From NCBI GenBank assembly GCA_014879575.1, contig JACSRU010000121.1:1-54315 (forward strand): DNA of 54,315 nucleotides, in the 5' to 3' direction. The stretch is from Chthoniobacterales bacterium. Its GTDB lineage: Bacteria > Verrucomicrobiota > Verrucomicrobiia > Chthoniobacterales > Terrimicrobiaceae. The first letter of the stretch is position 1. Each line of letters begins with the position of its first letter. Below, piece after piece: positions 35,574 to 44,558 of the stretch. The notes below the pieces were generated by a model. The model made no database searches. It had not been told where the DNA came from and was given only the letters and a program-made list of their open reading frames with translations. Both the position numbers and the translations under genes were made by a program.

Positions 35574-36494
35574 ATGCCGATCTACGAAGTTTGTGAAATG
35601 GGCGGGGCGACCCTCGATATTTTGGAAAAGGATGGGGTGCGGATTGTGGTGAATCGCGTCGGCGCGGAATTGATCAGCCTGGCCCGCTTGGATAAGGCCG
35701 GGGAGTGGCGGGGATTTTTCTATCGGGACGGAGACCCGTCCGAGCCTGCGACGGGATGGAAAAACCATGCGACTCTGATGGGATATTTTCTCCACCGGCT
35801 TTGGGAGGAACGCTCGCTCTACCGCGGCAAGGCTCTCTGCGGTGGCACGCATGGCTTCCTCCGGCACTTGACATTTGATGCGCCGGAAGTGCGCGAATCG
35901 AGTCTCGTGTATCGTGTGCCGTCCGACAGGGTGCCTCCGGAGGCATATCCGCTCAAGGTCTCCCTGGATCTGGGGTATTCGCTGACACCGGACGGGCTCC
36001 GCGTGGAATTTTCCTTCACCAATGAGGAACCCCAACTCGATGCGCACCTGAGCTTCGGCCTCCACCCCGGGTTTGCCGTCTCGTCACTCGCGTCGTGCCG
36101 ACTCCTCCTCCCACCCGGCACCTATGTCCGCCATTTTGCACCGGAGAATTTTCTCAACGGAAAGACGGAGGAAATCGTTTTCGCCGGTGGCGAAATGCCC
36201 TTCCCGAAGGAAAACCTTCCCGGTTCCTATCTCCTGGGGCTTGATGGCGTGCCGGATCGCATTTTCACCCTGGAGGATTTCGAGTCCGGTCGCCGTGTCG
36301 TGCTCGACTTTTCCGAAGTTCCATTCCTTACTCTGTGGAGCGACATGAATCCGTTTTTCTGCATCGAGCCCTGCTGGGGCCTGCCGGACTGCCAGCCTCC
36401 CACGGCCTTCGAGGACAAACCCGGCATCCAGGTGATCCCGCCCGGTGGGCGTCTGACACGCGGTTTTTCCATCCGACCCGACTTTCTGCCATGA
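35574..36494 (+). CDS. aldose 1-epimerase-like protein
   Basis: A 306-residue protein of the galactose mutarotase-like fold. Supporting features are LDILEKDGVRIVVNRVGAEL (the typical N-terminal strand pair), WKNHATLMGYFLHRLW, GTHGFLRHLTFD with the catalytic-type His, HLSFGLHPGFAV with a second His, and FFCIEPCWGLPD. These resemble LacX-type epimerase paralogs, whose substrates are often unknown. Start may be 35574 or the ATG at 35598. It is coupled by ATGA to a small membrane protein. A 243-bp divergent promoter region separates it from the nagA-like gene. Confidence 0.82.
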   Translation: MPIYEVCEMGGATLDILEKDGVRIVVNRVGAELISLARLDKAGEWRGFFYRDGDPSEPATGWKNHATLMGYFLHRLWEERSLYRGKALCGGTHGFLRHLTFDAPEVRESSLVYRVPSDRVPPEAYPLKVSLDLGYSLTPDGLRVEFSFTNEEPQLDAHLSFGLHPGFAVSSLASCRLLLPPGTYVRHFAPENFLNGKTEEIVFAGGEMPFPKENLPGSYLLGLDGVPDRIFTLEDFESGRRVVLDFSEVPFLTLWSDMNPFFCIEPCWGLPDCQPPTAFEDKPGIQVIPPGGRLTRGFSIRPDFLP

Positions 36495-36685
36495 TCACTT
36501 CCCTCCTTGCCTTCGCCATCCGACTGGCCCTGCTGGCGGTTATGACGTTTTGTTTTGTTGTGCTCTTCGAACACGGACCGTCAAATTACCTGCAAAACCT
36601 TCAGGCGGACTTTGTCAGGCTCCAGGCCCTCACAAACACCCCCGAGCCGACACCCACAAAAAAATCTCCCGACTCCGGGACTTGA
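36491..36685 (+). CDS. small single-pass membrane protein, unknown function
   Basis: A 64-residue protein: one long hydrophobic segment (about 4-25, LLAFAIRLALLAVMTFCFVVL) followed by a short hydrophilic tail rich in Thr, Pro and Lys. Its ATG overlaps the epimerase-like stop as ATGA, which supports it as a real gene. It ends 35 bp before the TPR gene. No homology recognised. It could be a membrane anchor or partner for either neighbour. Confidence 0.6.
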   Translation: MITSLLAFAIRLALLAVMTFCFVVLFEHGPSNYLQNLQADFVRLQALTNTPEPTPTKKSPDSGT

Positions 36686-36720
36686 TGAACGGGGGATGAC
36701 GCACTAGAGTCGGCACTTCT

Positions 36721-38115
36721 ATGGCTGTCAAAACTGAGAAGGATCTCCCAGAACAGTTTCGCGCGACATGGCTCAAGGCGATGAGCGCGATGCAACTCCG
36801 CAATTTCGGCTATGCCGTCCAGCTTCTTCAGCCACTCCTGAAAGCGCACCCAGAATTCCTGGCCGGACGTCAATTGGCCCGCAGGGCGGCTGTTTCCAAA
36901 AATACCGGGAAAAAGGGTGCCTTCAGCGGACTCTCCAGCACCTCGTTCAGCGCGATGAAAATCCAGGGCCTGATCAAAAAGGATCCGGCTGCCGCGATGG
37001 ATGCCGCAGAAAAAATCCTGGAAAACGATCCCTACAATCCCCAGGTCAACCAGCTCCTGCGGGAAGCCGCCCTGGCGGCCAACATCCCCGAGGTGGCGGC
37101 CTTTGCCCTGGAGACCATCATCGAGGGCCAACCCCGCGATACAAAAGTCCTGCATGAACTCGCCCGGCATCACATGCAACAGGGGCATCCGCAAAAAGCG
37201 GTGGAAGTTTATGGCAAAATCACGGATATCACGCCGAACGACCTCGCCGCGATCAAGGGCGGCAAGGACGCGGCGGCGGCCGCCTCGATGCAAAAGGGCG
37301 GATGGGAACGTGAGGATACCACATACCGCGACCTCATCAAGGACAAGGACCAGGCGGTTTCCCTCGAACAGCAAAGCCGGGTGGTCCGCAGCGAGGAAAT
37401 GATCGAGCAGCTCCTCGAAGGCCTGCGCGCAAGGATCGAACGCGAGCCCGAGAGCGTGGATGCCGCCAGAAAAATTGCCGAGCTTTTCGAGCAAAAGGAT
37501 GATCTGGAGAACGCGACCAATTGGTATAACTACGCGGCCGGTCTGACCGGAAACTCGGACCAGGCACTCGTCCGAAAGGTCTCCGATCTGCGCCTCAAGC
37601 AATTCGACGTCGCCATCAAGGCCCGCGAGGATTTTGTGGCCGAAAATCCGGATTCCGAAGAGACCGCCCAATACAAAACCGAGTTGGATTCCCTCAGGGT
37701 CCAGCGGGGCGAGTTGCTTCTCGACGAGGCCAACAAGCGGGTGGAGCGCAATCCGACCGACCTGCAGGCCCGTTACGAGCTCGGGGAAATTCTTGTGAAC
37801 ATGGAACGGTATCAGGAAGCCATTCCCGAACTTCAGAAGGCCCGCATGAATCCGAATGCCCGCATCCGTTCCATGTGCCTCCTCGGGCAATGCTTCACGG
37901 CGCGGAACATGTATGATCTGGCGGCGAAGACCCTTTCGGATGCCGTTTCAGAACTCACTGCGATGGATGCCGTCAAGAAAGACGTCGTTTACAACCTGGG
38001 CCTCGTTTACGAAAAAATGGGCGACAAGGAAAAATCCGTCGGCTGCATGAAGCAAATCTACGAAGTGGACTACGGTTATCGCGACGTGGCGACCCGGGTC
38101 GAGAGTTCGTATTGA
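36721..38115 (+). CDS. tetratricopeptide repeat protein
   Basis: A 464-residue, probably cytoplasmic protein built from TPR-like helix pairs: MDAAEKILENDPYNPQVNQLL, VAAFALETIIEGQPRDTKVL, AVEVYGKITDITPNDLAAI and LLGQCFTARNMYDLAAKTL mark successive units. The middle (about 190-330) is charged and less repetitive. No signal peptide is evident, so it is likely a scaffold for protein interactions. Partners are unknown. It is transcribed with the epimerase/small-protein pair and converges with holA 6 bp away. Confidence 0.85.
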   Translation: MAVKTEKDLPEQFRATWLKAMSAMQLRNFGYAVQLLQPLLKAHPEFLAGRQLARRAAVSKNTGKKGAFSGLSSTSFSAMKIQGLIKKDPAAAMDAAEKILENDPYNPQVNQLLREAALAANIPEVAAFALETIIEGQPRDTKVLHELARHHMQQGHPQKAVEVYGKITDITPNDLAAIKGGKDAAAAASMQKGGWEREDTTYRDLIKDKDQAVSLEQQSRVVRSEEMIEQLLEGLRARIEREPESVDAARKIAELFEQKDDLENATNWYNYAAGLTGNSDQALVRKVSDLRLKQFDVAIKAREDFVAENPDSEETAQYKTELDSLRVQRGELLLDEANKRVERNPTDLQARYELGEILVNMERYQEAIPELQKARMNPNARIRSMCLLGQCFTARNMYDLAAKTLSDAVSELTAMDAVKKDVVYNLGLVYEKMGDKEKSVGCMKQIYEVDYGYRDVATRVESSY

Positions 38116-38121
38116 GTCCGT

Positions 38122-39228
38122 TCACGCGGACCGGGCCATAAACCCGGCCAGTAACCGGGTCAGAACCACCTCGTCGCTGACCTGGCTGGTGACCATTTGC
38201 AGATTGGCCTCCGCGCAGCCTTGGAACGCGCGGTGCAATTCCGCCGCAGTGTAGTGGACGGAGTTTCTCGCGGCCAAGCCCAACGGATAGGTGTTCAGTG
38301 TCCCATCCTTTTTTCTTGGCAAATGGTCCGTATCCGCCGCAGGGAGCTTGTTGAGCAGGGAACCAAAAAATTGGGGTTGGGAAGGTGCCTGGAGTTTGTG
38401 GCGAACCAACAGGTCTTTCACGAGAAGCAGGTTCCGGACGGTCGGCACGATGGAGGCCAGCAGGATGCCAACCCCCTTCTCCCCCTGCCGGAGAAGCTGG
38501 GAGAGCGTCTCCAGCGCGAGGGGAAGATCCCGCGCCGAGATGGCGTTGCCAATGTCAAAAATCCCGCTCGCGCGCGTCGCGGGAACAAGCTCCCTCACGT
38601 CGGCGGCCTCGATCGGATGCCCCGGTCCAAAGGCCGTCTCCAACTTGTCGAGTTCGTTGTCGAGTTGCCCGGCATCCAGCCCGACCCGCGCCGCGAGGGC
38701 TTCCACCGCTTCGTGGGTGATTTTCAGCCCGCGGTCATGCGCCTTTTCCGCCGTCCAGGCAATGACCTCCTCCTCCCCGGCGCGAAATCCGAGGTCGGGT
38801 TTGTCGTGGAGGCTCGTCTTGCAGAGTTTGATGAGTTTTTGGTAGGTCGTGCGCCGCTTGTCCGGTGCGGGGGCACTCATCAAAAAGACCACGCCTTCGG
38901 GCAGCGGCGCCTTCAGCACATCGAGGAGAGCCTCGAGTGCTGTCGCGACGGACTCGGAACGTCCGACGACGGAATCGGCAAAAAATGTCGTGCTTTTGAA
39001 CCAGACCAATTTCGTCCCCCCAAGAAACGGCAACGTCAATAGGGCCTGGGTCGCGGCATGAATTTTCTCCACCGCCACGCCCACCGTATCCACCGCCCCA
39101 TCAATCGTCTCAAGGCTGAAGGCATCCGCGCCAGGTGCCAGTTCGGCCGCCAGCGCAATGGCCGCCTTTTTGACAGCCACTTCATCGGAGCCGGTAACGA
39201 AATAGGCGGACGGTTTTTTGGGCGGCAT
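38122..39228 (-). CDS. holA: DNA polymerase III delta subunit
   Basis: Clamp-loader subunit that opens the beta clamp. The ATG at 39228 (MPPKKPSAYFVTGSDE) gives 368 residues. The family pattern is visible in YFVTGSDEVAVKKAAIALAAE (start only: YFVTGSDE), PFLGGTKLVWFK, LLMSAPAPDKRRTTYQKL-type VFLMSAPAPDKR, VGLDAGQLDNELDKLETAFG and IFDIGNAISARDLPLAL. HolA proteins are weakly conserved, but this arrangement is characteristic. It lies downstream of the PiT gene, and the two reading frames are separated by 46 bp. Confidence 0.9.
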   Translation of the reverse strand: MPPKKPSAYFVTGSDEVAVKKAAIALAAELAPGADAFSLETIDGAVDTVGVAVEKIHAATQALLTLPFLGGTKLVWFKSTTFFADSVVGRSESVATALEALLDVLKAPLPEGVVFLMSAPAPDKRRTTYQKLIKLCKTSLHDKPDLGFRAGEEEVIAWTAEKAHDRGLKITHEAVEALAARVGLDAGQLDNELDKLETAFGPGHPIEAADVRELVPATRASGIFDIGNAISARDLPLALETLSQLLRQGEKGVGILLASIVPTVRNLLLVKDLLVRHKLQAPSQPQFFGSLLNKLPAADTDHLPRKKDGTLNTYPLGLAARNSVHYTAAELHRAFQGCAEANLQMVTSQVSDEVVLTRLLAGFMARSA

Positions 39229-39274
39229 ATTCGGAGAAACTACACGGACTCCCGGAAAATCACAATGCCCCGGC

Positions 39275-40771
39275 TTACCGCAGCCCAAGGAGGGCGATCA
39301 CGTTGAGCCCGAAGGCAAAAAGAACTGCTCCGAGAAAAATACAGACCGGCAGGGTCAGCACCCAAGCCAGGAGGATGTTCCGCAAGGTGGCTCGTTGGAG
39401 ACCGGATTTATTTGCGGCCATTGTGCCCGCCACGCCAGACGTGACGACATGGGTCGTGCTCACGGGAAATCCATAGTGACTGGCAATAAGGATCGTGCTC
39501 ATGGCAACAAGCCCGGCCGCTCCTCCCTGGGCGTAGGTCATATGGTGCCTGCCGATTTTCTCACCCACTGTTACGACAATGCGCTTGTAACCGATCATCG
39601 TTCCCAACCCGAGGGCGAGCGCCACCGCGTATTTGACCCAGTCCGGAATGAAGTTGGAGACTTCCCCGCCCGTTGTCCTCAGTCTGGCCGTCAAACCCAT
39701 GGTGGCGGGATCGGTCAAAACTCCGGATTTTTCCATTTTTGCGGTGGTTTTTGAGATGAGATAGATGTCGGCGCGCACGCTTCCCCGTTCGTTGGGCGGC
39801 AGGTCTTCAAGGGACTTCAAGGGTCCAAGCCTCCGGGACAAATCCTCGCACTGAAAAACGAGCGCCCGAAAGACCGACTCGGTGGGTTTCATCGAAGACT
39901 TGAGATAGGATGTGAGTGTGGTTCTGGATTCCTGTTCGGTGATGGCGGCGTCCGAGGCGAGCTTGTCGAAGACCGTCCCAAGTGCCTTGGCCGACATCGC
40001 GACCTCGGCGACCGTCGCTTGCGGTGCGGACAACTTCAGCGCATAGGTCGCGGGCAGAATGCCCACCAGAATGAGAACAATGAGCCCCATGCCCTTTTGT
40101 CCGTCGTTCGAACCATGGGCAAAACTCACTCCGGTGCTGGAGACAACCAGGATCGCCCGAATCCAGAGCGGCGGCGGGGTGTCGCCCTTGGGTGCGCGAT
40201 AGAGGGAAGGCCTCTTGATGAGTGCCTTGCAGAGCAGAAGGAGGAGAGCCGATGCCAGAAAGCCCACGAGCGGGGAAATCAGGAGCCCCATCACAACCTC
40301 TCCGGCTTTCACCCAGTTGACCCCTTCGGAGATCGAACGCGTCGGCCCCATGAGCGCACTTGCGACACCCACCCCAATAATCGAGCCAATCAGCGTGTGG
40401 GAACTCGAAGCGGGGAGCCCCAGATACCAAGTCCCGACATTCCAGAGAATCGCCGAGATGAGCAGCGAAAAAACCATCGCAAACCCCGCAGCGGATCCCA
40501 CGTTCAAAACCAATTCCACCGGCAGCAGCGAAACAATCCCGAAGGCCACAAGTCCCGACGACGCCAGGACACCGATCAGATTCCAAACCCCCGACCAGAC
40601 CACCGCTGGAGTCGCCTTGAGCGTGTTCGTGTAGATGACCGTCGCCACGGCGTTTGCCGTATCATGAAATCCGTTCACAAACTCAAACCCCAGCGCGAGG
40701 AGCACCGCCAATACGAGGAATCCATACGTGATCAACGTGGGCTCAGAATAGACAACAGCGGCCAAAAACAT
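39275..40771 (-). CDS. PiT family inorganic phosphate transporter
   Basis: A 498-residue membrane permease that imports phosphate with protons or as a metal-phosphate complex. The two inverted PiT signatures are present: GFHDTANAVATVIYTNTL near residue 30 and VSFAHGSNDGQKGMG near 235, plus GLPASSSHTLIGSIIG and GFPVSTTHVVTSGVAG. A hydrophilic loop of about 110 residues sits in the middle, as in Pit proteins of this size. The ATG at 40771 is chosen from the first membrane segment. No phoU or DUF47 gene is nearby. Confidence 0.94.
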   Translation of the reverse strand: MFLAAVVYSEPTLITYGFLVLAVLLALGFEFVNGFHDTANAVATVIYTNTLKATPAVVWSGVWNLIGVLASSGLVAFGIVSLLPVELVLNVGSAAGFAMVFSLLISAILWNVGTWYLGLPASSSHTLIGSIIGVGVASALMGPTRSISEGVNWVKAGEVVMGLLISPLVGFLASALLLLLCKALIKRPSLYRAPKGDTPPPLWIRAILVVSSTGVSFAHGSNDGQKGMGLIVLILVGILPATYALKLSAPQATVAEVAMSAKALGTVFDKLASDAAITEQESRTTLTSYLKSSMKPTESVFRALVFQCEDLSRRLGPLKSLEDLPPNERGSVRADIYLISKTTAKMEKSGVLTDPATMGLTARLRTTGGEVSNFIPDWVKYAVALALGLGTMIGYKRIVVTVGEKIGRHHMTYAQGGAAGLVAMSTILIASHYGFPVSTTHVVTSGVAGTMAANKSGLQRATLRNILLAWVLTLPVCIFLGAVLFAFGLNVIALLGLR

Positions 40772-41040
40772 AAAAATGACCCCGTGAGAACAGTCGATTC
40801 CGGACCTCTCGGCAAGAAAGGAACGATTCCCCACACGCCCAAAAGGGACAAAATTTGAGCCAGCTCATGAAAACCACCCCCTCGGTCATCTTGTCACGAA
40901 GCCCACCCCCTATCGCCCGGCCGGATCTTTCCGCGCAAACCTTCGAAACCTTGCCATCCGGTCCGAGTGGCCGGTTCAATATCCTTCAAACCGGTCTGCA
41001 TATCACTCTTATAACGCTGGAGAGTCTGTTCCCGGAAATT
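40772..41040. other. intergenic region upstream of the PiT gene
   Basis: This 269-bp gap lies between the end of the YfhO-like gene and the start of the PiT gene, both on the minus strand. On that strand a TATAAG element near 41010-41015 could serve as a -10 for the transporter. I do not see a Pho box of the E. coli type. No convincing gene is present. Confidence 0.45.
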
Positions 41041-43350
41041 TCATTGCGCTGCGAAATCCAACCGATCACGCAAAGGCTTCCAGATAAACGCCGCAATCAC
41101 AGCCAAGGCGGAAACAAGTGAAAGCCAAACCCCTTCATAAAATCCCTTGGGCACATATTCGATCCGCAAATGATGCTGGCCTGCAGCCAACGGAATGGCA
41201 CGCATTGCGTAATTCGCCGGTTGAACTGTGTAGTTTGTCTGCACGCTGTCCGGCAGGGCAATAGCTCGCCAATCCTTTGAATACGAATCTGTCATGACCA
41301 GGATTGCCGCGCGATCCGTTCGGATGTTGAGCGTCCAATGGTCGGTGGATGAGTCCAGTACTTCGATTTGCGCTTGCGGGGGTTCCTTTTCAGGCGGTGG
41401 AATCGGTTCGGATTCGAGCAGTATTTCTCTGCTCAAGTCGAACCATGGCGAACGTAACTCCGCCAGCACCGCTTTCGGCTCCGGCAGAACCCGAAAGCTC
41501 GAATACAGTTTAAAGCGGGGAAATGGGTCGCCGAGGGGCGCAATTTCAATCTGTCCATCGGATTTTGGAACGAATGCAAACCGCCCGCGAAACATGGAGA
41601 GGATTGGATGCGGCGACCGAAAGGCCAGATATTGGTTTGCAGTCTCCGGATCGTTTCCCTGGCTCAAGTGCAGAAGCTGGGCATATCGTTTCAGCACTCC
41701 CGGATCGTAACCCCAGAGGTTCCCGCTCCGTATCATCATGGAAGCATCCGCGTTGAACAAGTTGAGCACACGGTAGTCGCCGGAATGTTGCTTCAAAAAA
41801 TCAACCACAGGCTTGTAGGTGAATGCTTCGAGAGGAAAATGAGCGATCGTTCCTCGGGCAAAAATGGTCAATTCGATCACCGCTGCAACGCATGCAACGG
41901 ATGCCGCCCTGGACCACCGGTTCGCTAAAAATAAACATCCGGAAAATCCAATGCAAAGCAGGCCAGACCATTGCAACGACCGGGCTGCGAGTGCCTGACC
42001 TGCCTGCAAGAGTGCTTCCTGATCAAATGCCGCAGGATTAAAATAGCACTCCCCAGTCACAAAAAGATCCTTCGCAATCTGGCGAATCGTTTCACCGGAA
42101 ACAAATGCCGCTGACAGCATCATTAATCCGCCCAGAAGAGCTCCCCCGACAGCCAGCGTGCGTGGAAAGGCTTCCCGTCGTAAAAGCCGGTCAACACCAA
42201 TGCCAGCAAACAGGGCGATAAAAAGACCGGCAAACAGAATAAACTTTGATGACCCGCGAAACGAACTGAATCCGGGAAGAACATGGAAAAGAATCTTGTG
42301 CAATGGCGTGTGGGCACCAAGAGCCAGCACGATCGCACAGACAAGCAGGATGAGAAGGCGCACACGCCCCGCATGGTCCTGTCTTCGTCCGCACCCAAAG
42401 GCTGCCAGGAAAAGCATGCCCACTCCGACATAGAAACTCATCTCCCACAGGTAACATCGCCCCCAATAGGGCACTGATCGCATGTCTCCAAAGAACCACG
42501 GCACACCCAACGTCAAAAGGTTTTCGGGAGGAAAGGAAAACATCGCGGAAAATTCGTAAGCAACCCCCCCCCCACGCACCGCTTCGGAGGTGGCGGCAAT
42601 CCCGGGCAAAAGTTGGGCGGCAGCCAGTAGCACCGCCAGCGGATAGATGCCCGCGAGTCCGAGGGCGGCCCACAGGGGGCGCGGCATGCCAATCAGGTGA
42701 ACAAGCGAATACAGTCCAGCCATGAGCGCTGTGAAATAGACATATTGCGGATGCCCGGCATAGACCTGCATTGCCACCGCGCCAGCCGAAAGGATCAGCC
42801 ATCCGGCGTGACGCCGAATCAACCAACGATCAATCCCTGCAAAAAGGAATGGAATCCAGGCCATCGAGCAAACATTTGAAAGGTGTCCGGCATAGATGTG
42901 GAGCATCACCGTTCCGCTGAACATCCCGGCCACTCCCGCCATAAAACCCGCTCCCGGCTTCAGTCCACGCAATGTCGCCCAGACATACATGCCAACACCA
43001 AGCAGAAAAATATGCAGCCCAAAGGACCAGTTGATCGCCGTTGCCAGGGGAAGAATAAGAAAAATCAGGTTGGGGGGGTAGAGGAGGGCGGACTGAAATT
43101 GTCCCAGGTAGGGAATGCCACTATAAATATAAGGATTCCATAGCGGGAGATTGCCATGGGCCATTTCTCCGAATCCAAACGCACGGGAAAAAAGGAAATG
43201 CAATGTCACGTCCGTCTGCCGGTCGGAAAGGACCTCCGTGGTGGAAAATAATTCCCGAGCCATGGGAAGCCACGCCACAACTGCCAGCAGAACAATCCAT
43301 GGCCCATGAATGGCCATCGCGCTCTTTGAGGGGTGAGCCTGCTTTTTCAC
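41041..43350 (-). CDS. YfhO-like polytopic membrane protein
   Basis: A 769-residue protein of the YfhO/GT-C-like family. About twelve membrane segments fill residues 15-500; the first periplasmic loop contains SDRQTDVTLHFLFSRAFGFG and PLWNPYIYSGIPYLGQFQSALL (end: GIPYLGQFQS), which is typical. The last 230 residues form a soluble domain with one final membrane helix. In Firmicutes YfhO glycosylates lipoteichoic acid; here a glycosyl transfer onto an envelope lipid is a guess. GTG start overlapping the methyltransferase stop (GTGA). The DNA is visibly more A/T-rich than the flanks. Confidence 0.85.
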   Translation of the reverse strand: MKKQAHPSKSAMAIHGPWIVLLAVVAWLPMARELFSTTEVLSDRQTDVTLHFLFSRAFGFGEMAHGNLPLWNPYIYSGIPYLGQFQSALLYPPNLIFLILPLATAINWSFGLHIFLLGVGMYVWATLRGLKPGAGFMAGVAGMFSGTVMLHIYAGHLSNVCSMAWIPFLFAGIDRWLIRRHAGWLILSAGAVAMQVYAGHPQYVYFTALMAGLYSLVHLIGMPRPLWAALGLAGIYPLAVLLAAAQLLPGIAATSEAVRGGGVAYEFSAMFSFPPENLLTLGVPWFFGDMRSVPYWGRCYLWEMSFYVGVGMLFLAAFGCGRRQDHAGRVRLLILLVCAIVLALGAHTPLHKILFHVLPGFSSFRGSSKFILFAGLFIALFAGIGVDRLLRREAFPRTLAVGGALLGGLMMLSAAFVSGETIRQIAKDLFVTGECYFNPAAFDQEALLQAGQALAARSLQWSGLLCIGFSGCLFLANRWSRAASVACVAAVIELTIFARGTIAHFPLEAFTYKPVVDFLKQHSGDYRVLNLFNADASMMIRSGNLWGYDPGVLKRYAQLLHLSQGNDPETANQYLAFRSPHPILSMFRGRFAFVPKSDGQIEIAPLGDPFPRFKLYSSFRVLPEPKAVLAELRSPWFDLSREILLESEPIPPPEKEPPQAQIEVLDSSTDHWTLNIRTDRAAILVMTDSYSKDWRAIALPDSVQTNYTVQPANYAMRAIPLAAGQHHLRIEYVPKGFYEGVWLSLVSALAVIAAFIWKPLRDRLDFAAQ

Positions 43351-44276
43351 AAGTCGGCGCGAGGTGCTACTTTGCGGGCAATCACCTGCATGCCACCACC
43401 GCGGAACGGAAAAGGAGCGCGCCAGAATGCGCTGCTGCCAAACAGCCGGTTGACTGTCCGACCCAAACGCGGCATCCGCTTGCCGACGACGCCAAAAATG
43501 TATTGCAGGTTGGTTGCCTTGCTGCAGGCGCGGACAGACACCACTTCAAAACCCGCTTTTTTCAGAAGCTTTGTGATGCTTGCGGGATCAAAATAGAACA
43601 GATGCTCATCTGGTTTGAGATGCACCCATCTTCTCCCCATAAGATGCCGCCAAGGACTTGCGGCATTTGGTGTATGAAGAAAAAACCATCCCCCAGGTTC
43701 AAGGATACGGGCCACTTCGATGGCCTCCACCAGAGGATCTTCAAAGTGCTCGATCACATCGTCCATAAAAACCGCGCGGAACGTTTCATCCGGAAAACCG
43801 GCGGCACGCAAACTCCCCGTCACCACCTTGAGTCCCAACTTTTCCCGGGCATACTCAGATGCAAAGGGCGACAACTCGACCCCCTCGGCAGACCAACCCC
43901 GGCGCACCGCTTCCTGCACAAGAAATCCGCCCGCGCACCCCACATCCAGAAGAGTTCCCTTGGGGGTCAGGCGTTCCAGATCATCAAGCTGGCGGCGGAA
44001 AAATGCCAAATGCAGATCCCGGTCGGCGAGATAATTTTGATAGCCAGTTGCGCTCTCCTCGCGCTCAAAATAGCTCTTATCAGCATACTTCGCTGCAATA
44101 CTTTCTCCGGTTAGGCGCGGACTCACAAACAGCAGATCACACGGCACGCATTTCACGATAGTTCTCCGGACTCCCTGCCCCTTCAGTGAATAAACCGTTT
44201 CCCCGGCAACCTTGCTGCAAATGGGACAGACAACATCTTGCAGGGGTGGACGGCAGTCAGTCATGGAGGGGATCAA
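43347..44276 (-). CDS. SAM-dependent methyltransferase with N-terminal zinc-binding motif
   Basis: A 309-residue class I methyltransferase. The N-terminus has four cysteines (Cys17, Cys20, Cys43, Cys46: CPIC and CVPC) that probably bind zinc. Motif I is LLDVGCAGGFLV near 109-120, and the post-I region AVFMDDVIEHFEDPL marks the Ubie/Methyltransf_11 type. Similar proteins methylate sugars or lipids in envelope polysaccharide loci. It is coupled to the YfhO-like gene, which suggests a shared envelope role. Start may be 44276 or the ATG at 44264. Confidence 0.88.
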   Translation of the reverse strand: MIPSMTDCRPPLQDVVCPICSKVAGETVYSLKGQGVRRTIVKCVPCDLLFVSPRLTGESIAAKYADKSYFEREESATGYQNYLADRDLHLAFFRRQLDDLERLTPKGTLLDVGCAGGFLVQEAVRRGWSAEGVELSPFASEYAREKLGLKVVTGSLRAAGFPDETFRAVFMDDVIEHFEDPLVEAIEVARILEPGGWFFLHTPNAASPWRHLMGRRWVHLKPDEHLFYFDPASITKLLKKAGFEVVSVRACSKATNLQYIFGVVGKRMPRLGRTVNRLFGSSAFWRAPFPFRGGGMQVIARKVAPRADL

Positions 44277-44347
44277 GAAAAAACGGCTTTACCATCCAAC
44301 TCAAGCTCAAACACGGAGGCAATAAGCCCAAAACACTGCGAAAAAGG

Positions 44348-44423
44348 TGGGGTGACCGACGGGACTCGAACCCGCAACAGCCAGAACCACAATCTGGAGC
44401 TCTACCATTGAGCTACGGCCACC
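44348..44423 (-). tRNA. tRNA-His (anticodon GUG)
   Basis: On the minus strand the gene begins GGTGGCCG, with the extra G-1 typical of tRNA-His, and ends CGGTCACC followed by an encoded CCA. The anticodon stem CCAGA/TCTGG encloses loop TTGTGGT, anticodon GTG. The T arm contains GGGTTCGAGTCCC. A T-run directly after the CCA may terminate transcription. Confidence 0.95.
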
Positions 44424-44514
44424 GGATGGGGCACCGCTGGAGGAAGCGGACGCCCGGAAGGATACAATCCCCTTCGAGGGGACTTTGTCAACGCGCTTCT
44501 TGCCAATCCCCGGC

Positions 44515-44541
44515 AACAAAGCCTGTTTTTTTCGAACAGGC
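44515..44541 (-). terminator. intrinsic terminator after fusA
   Basis: On the minus strand GCCTGTT (44541-44535) pairs with AACAGGC (44527-44521) around a 7-nt loop, and TTTGTT follows. It lies 18 bp after the fusA stop codon. Confidence 0.85.
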
Positions 44542-44558
44542 CTGGCTGCGGAAAGAGG

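Noticed and set aside
40743-40979. 78-codon minus-strand frame over the PiT start
   Set aside because: No domain character, overlaps the transporter start and is cysteine-rich in a random-looking manner.
44468-44482. Hairpin TCCCC-TTCGA-GGGGA between tRNA-His and fusA
   Set aside because: Short stem with no T-run on either strand; too little to call a terminator or operator.
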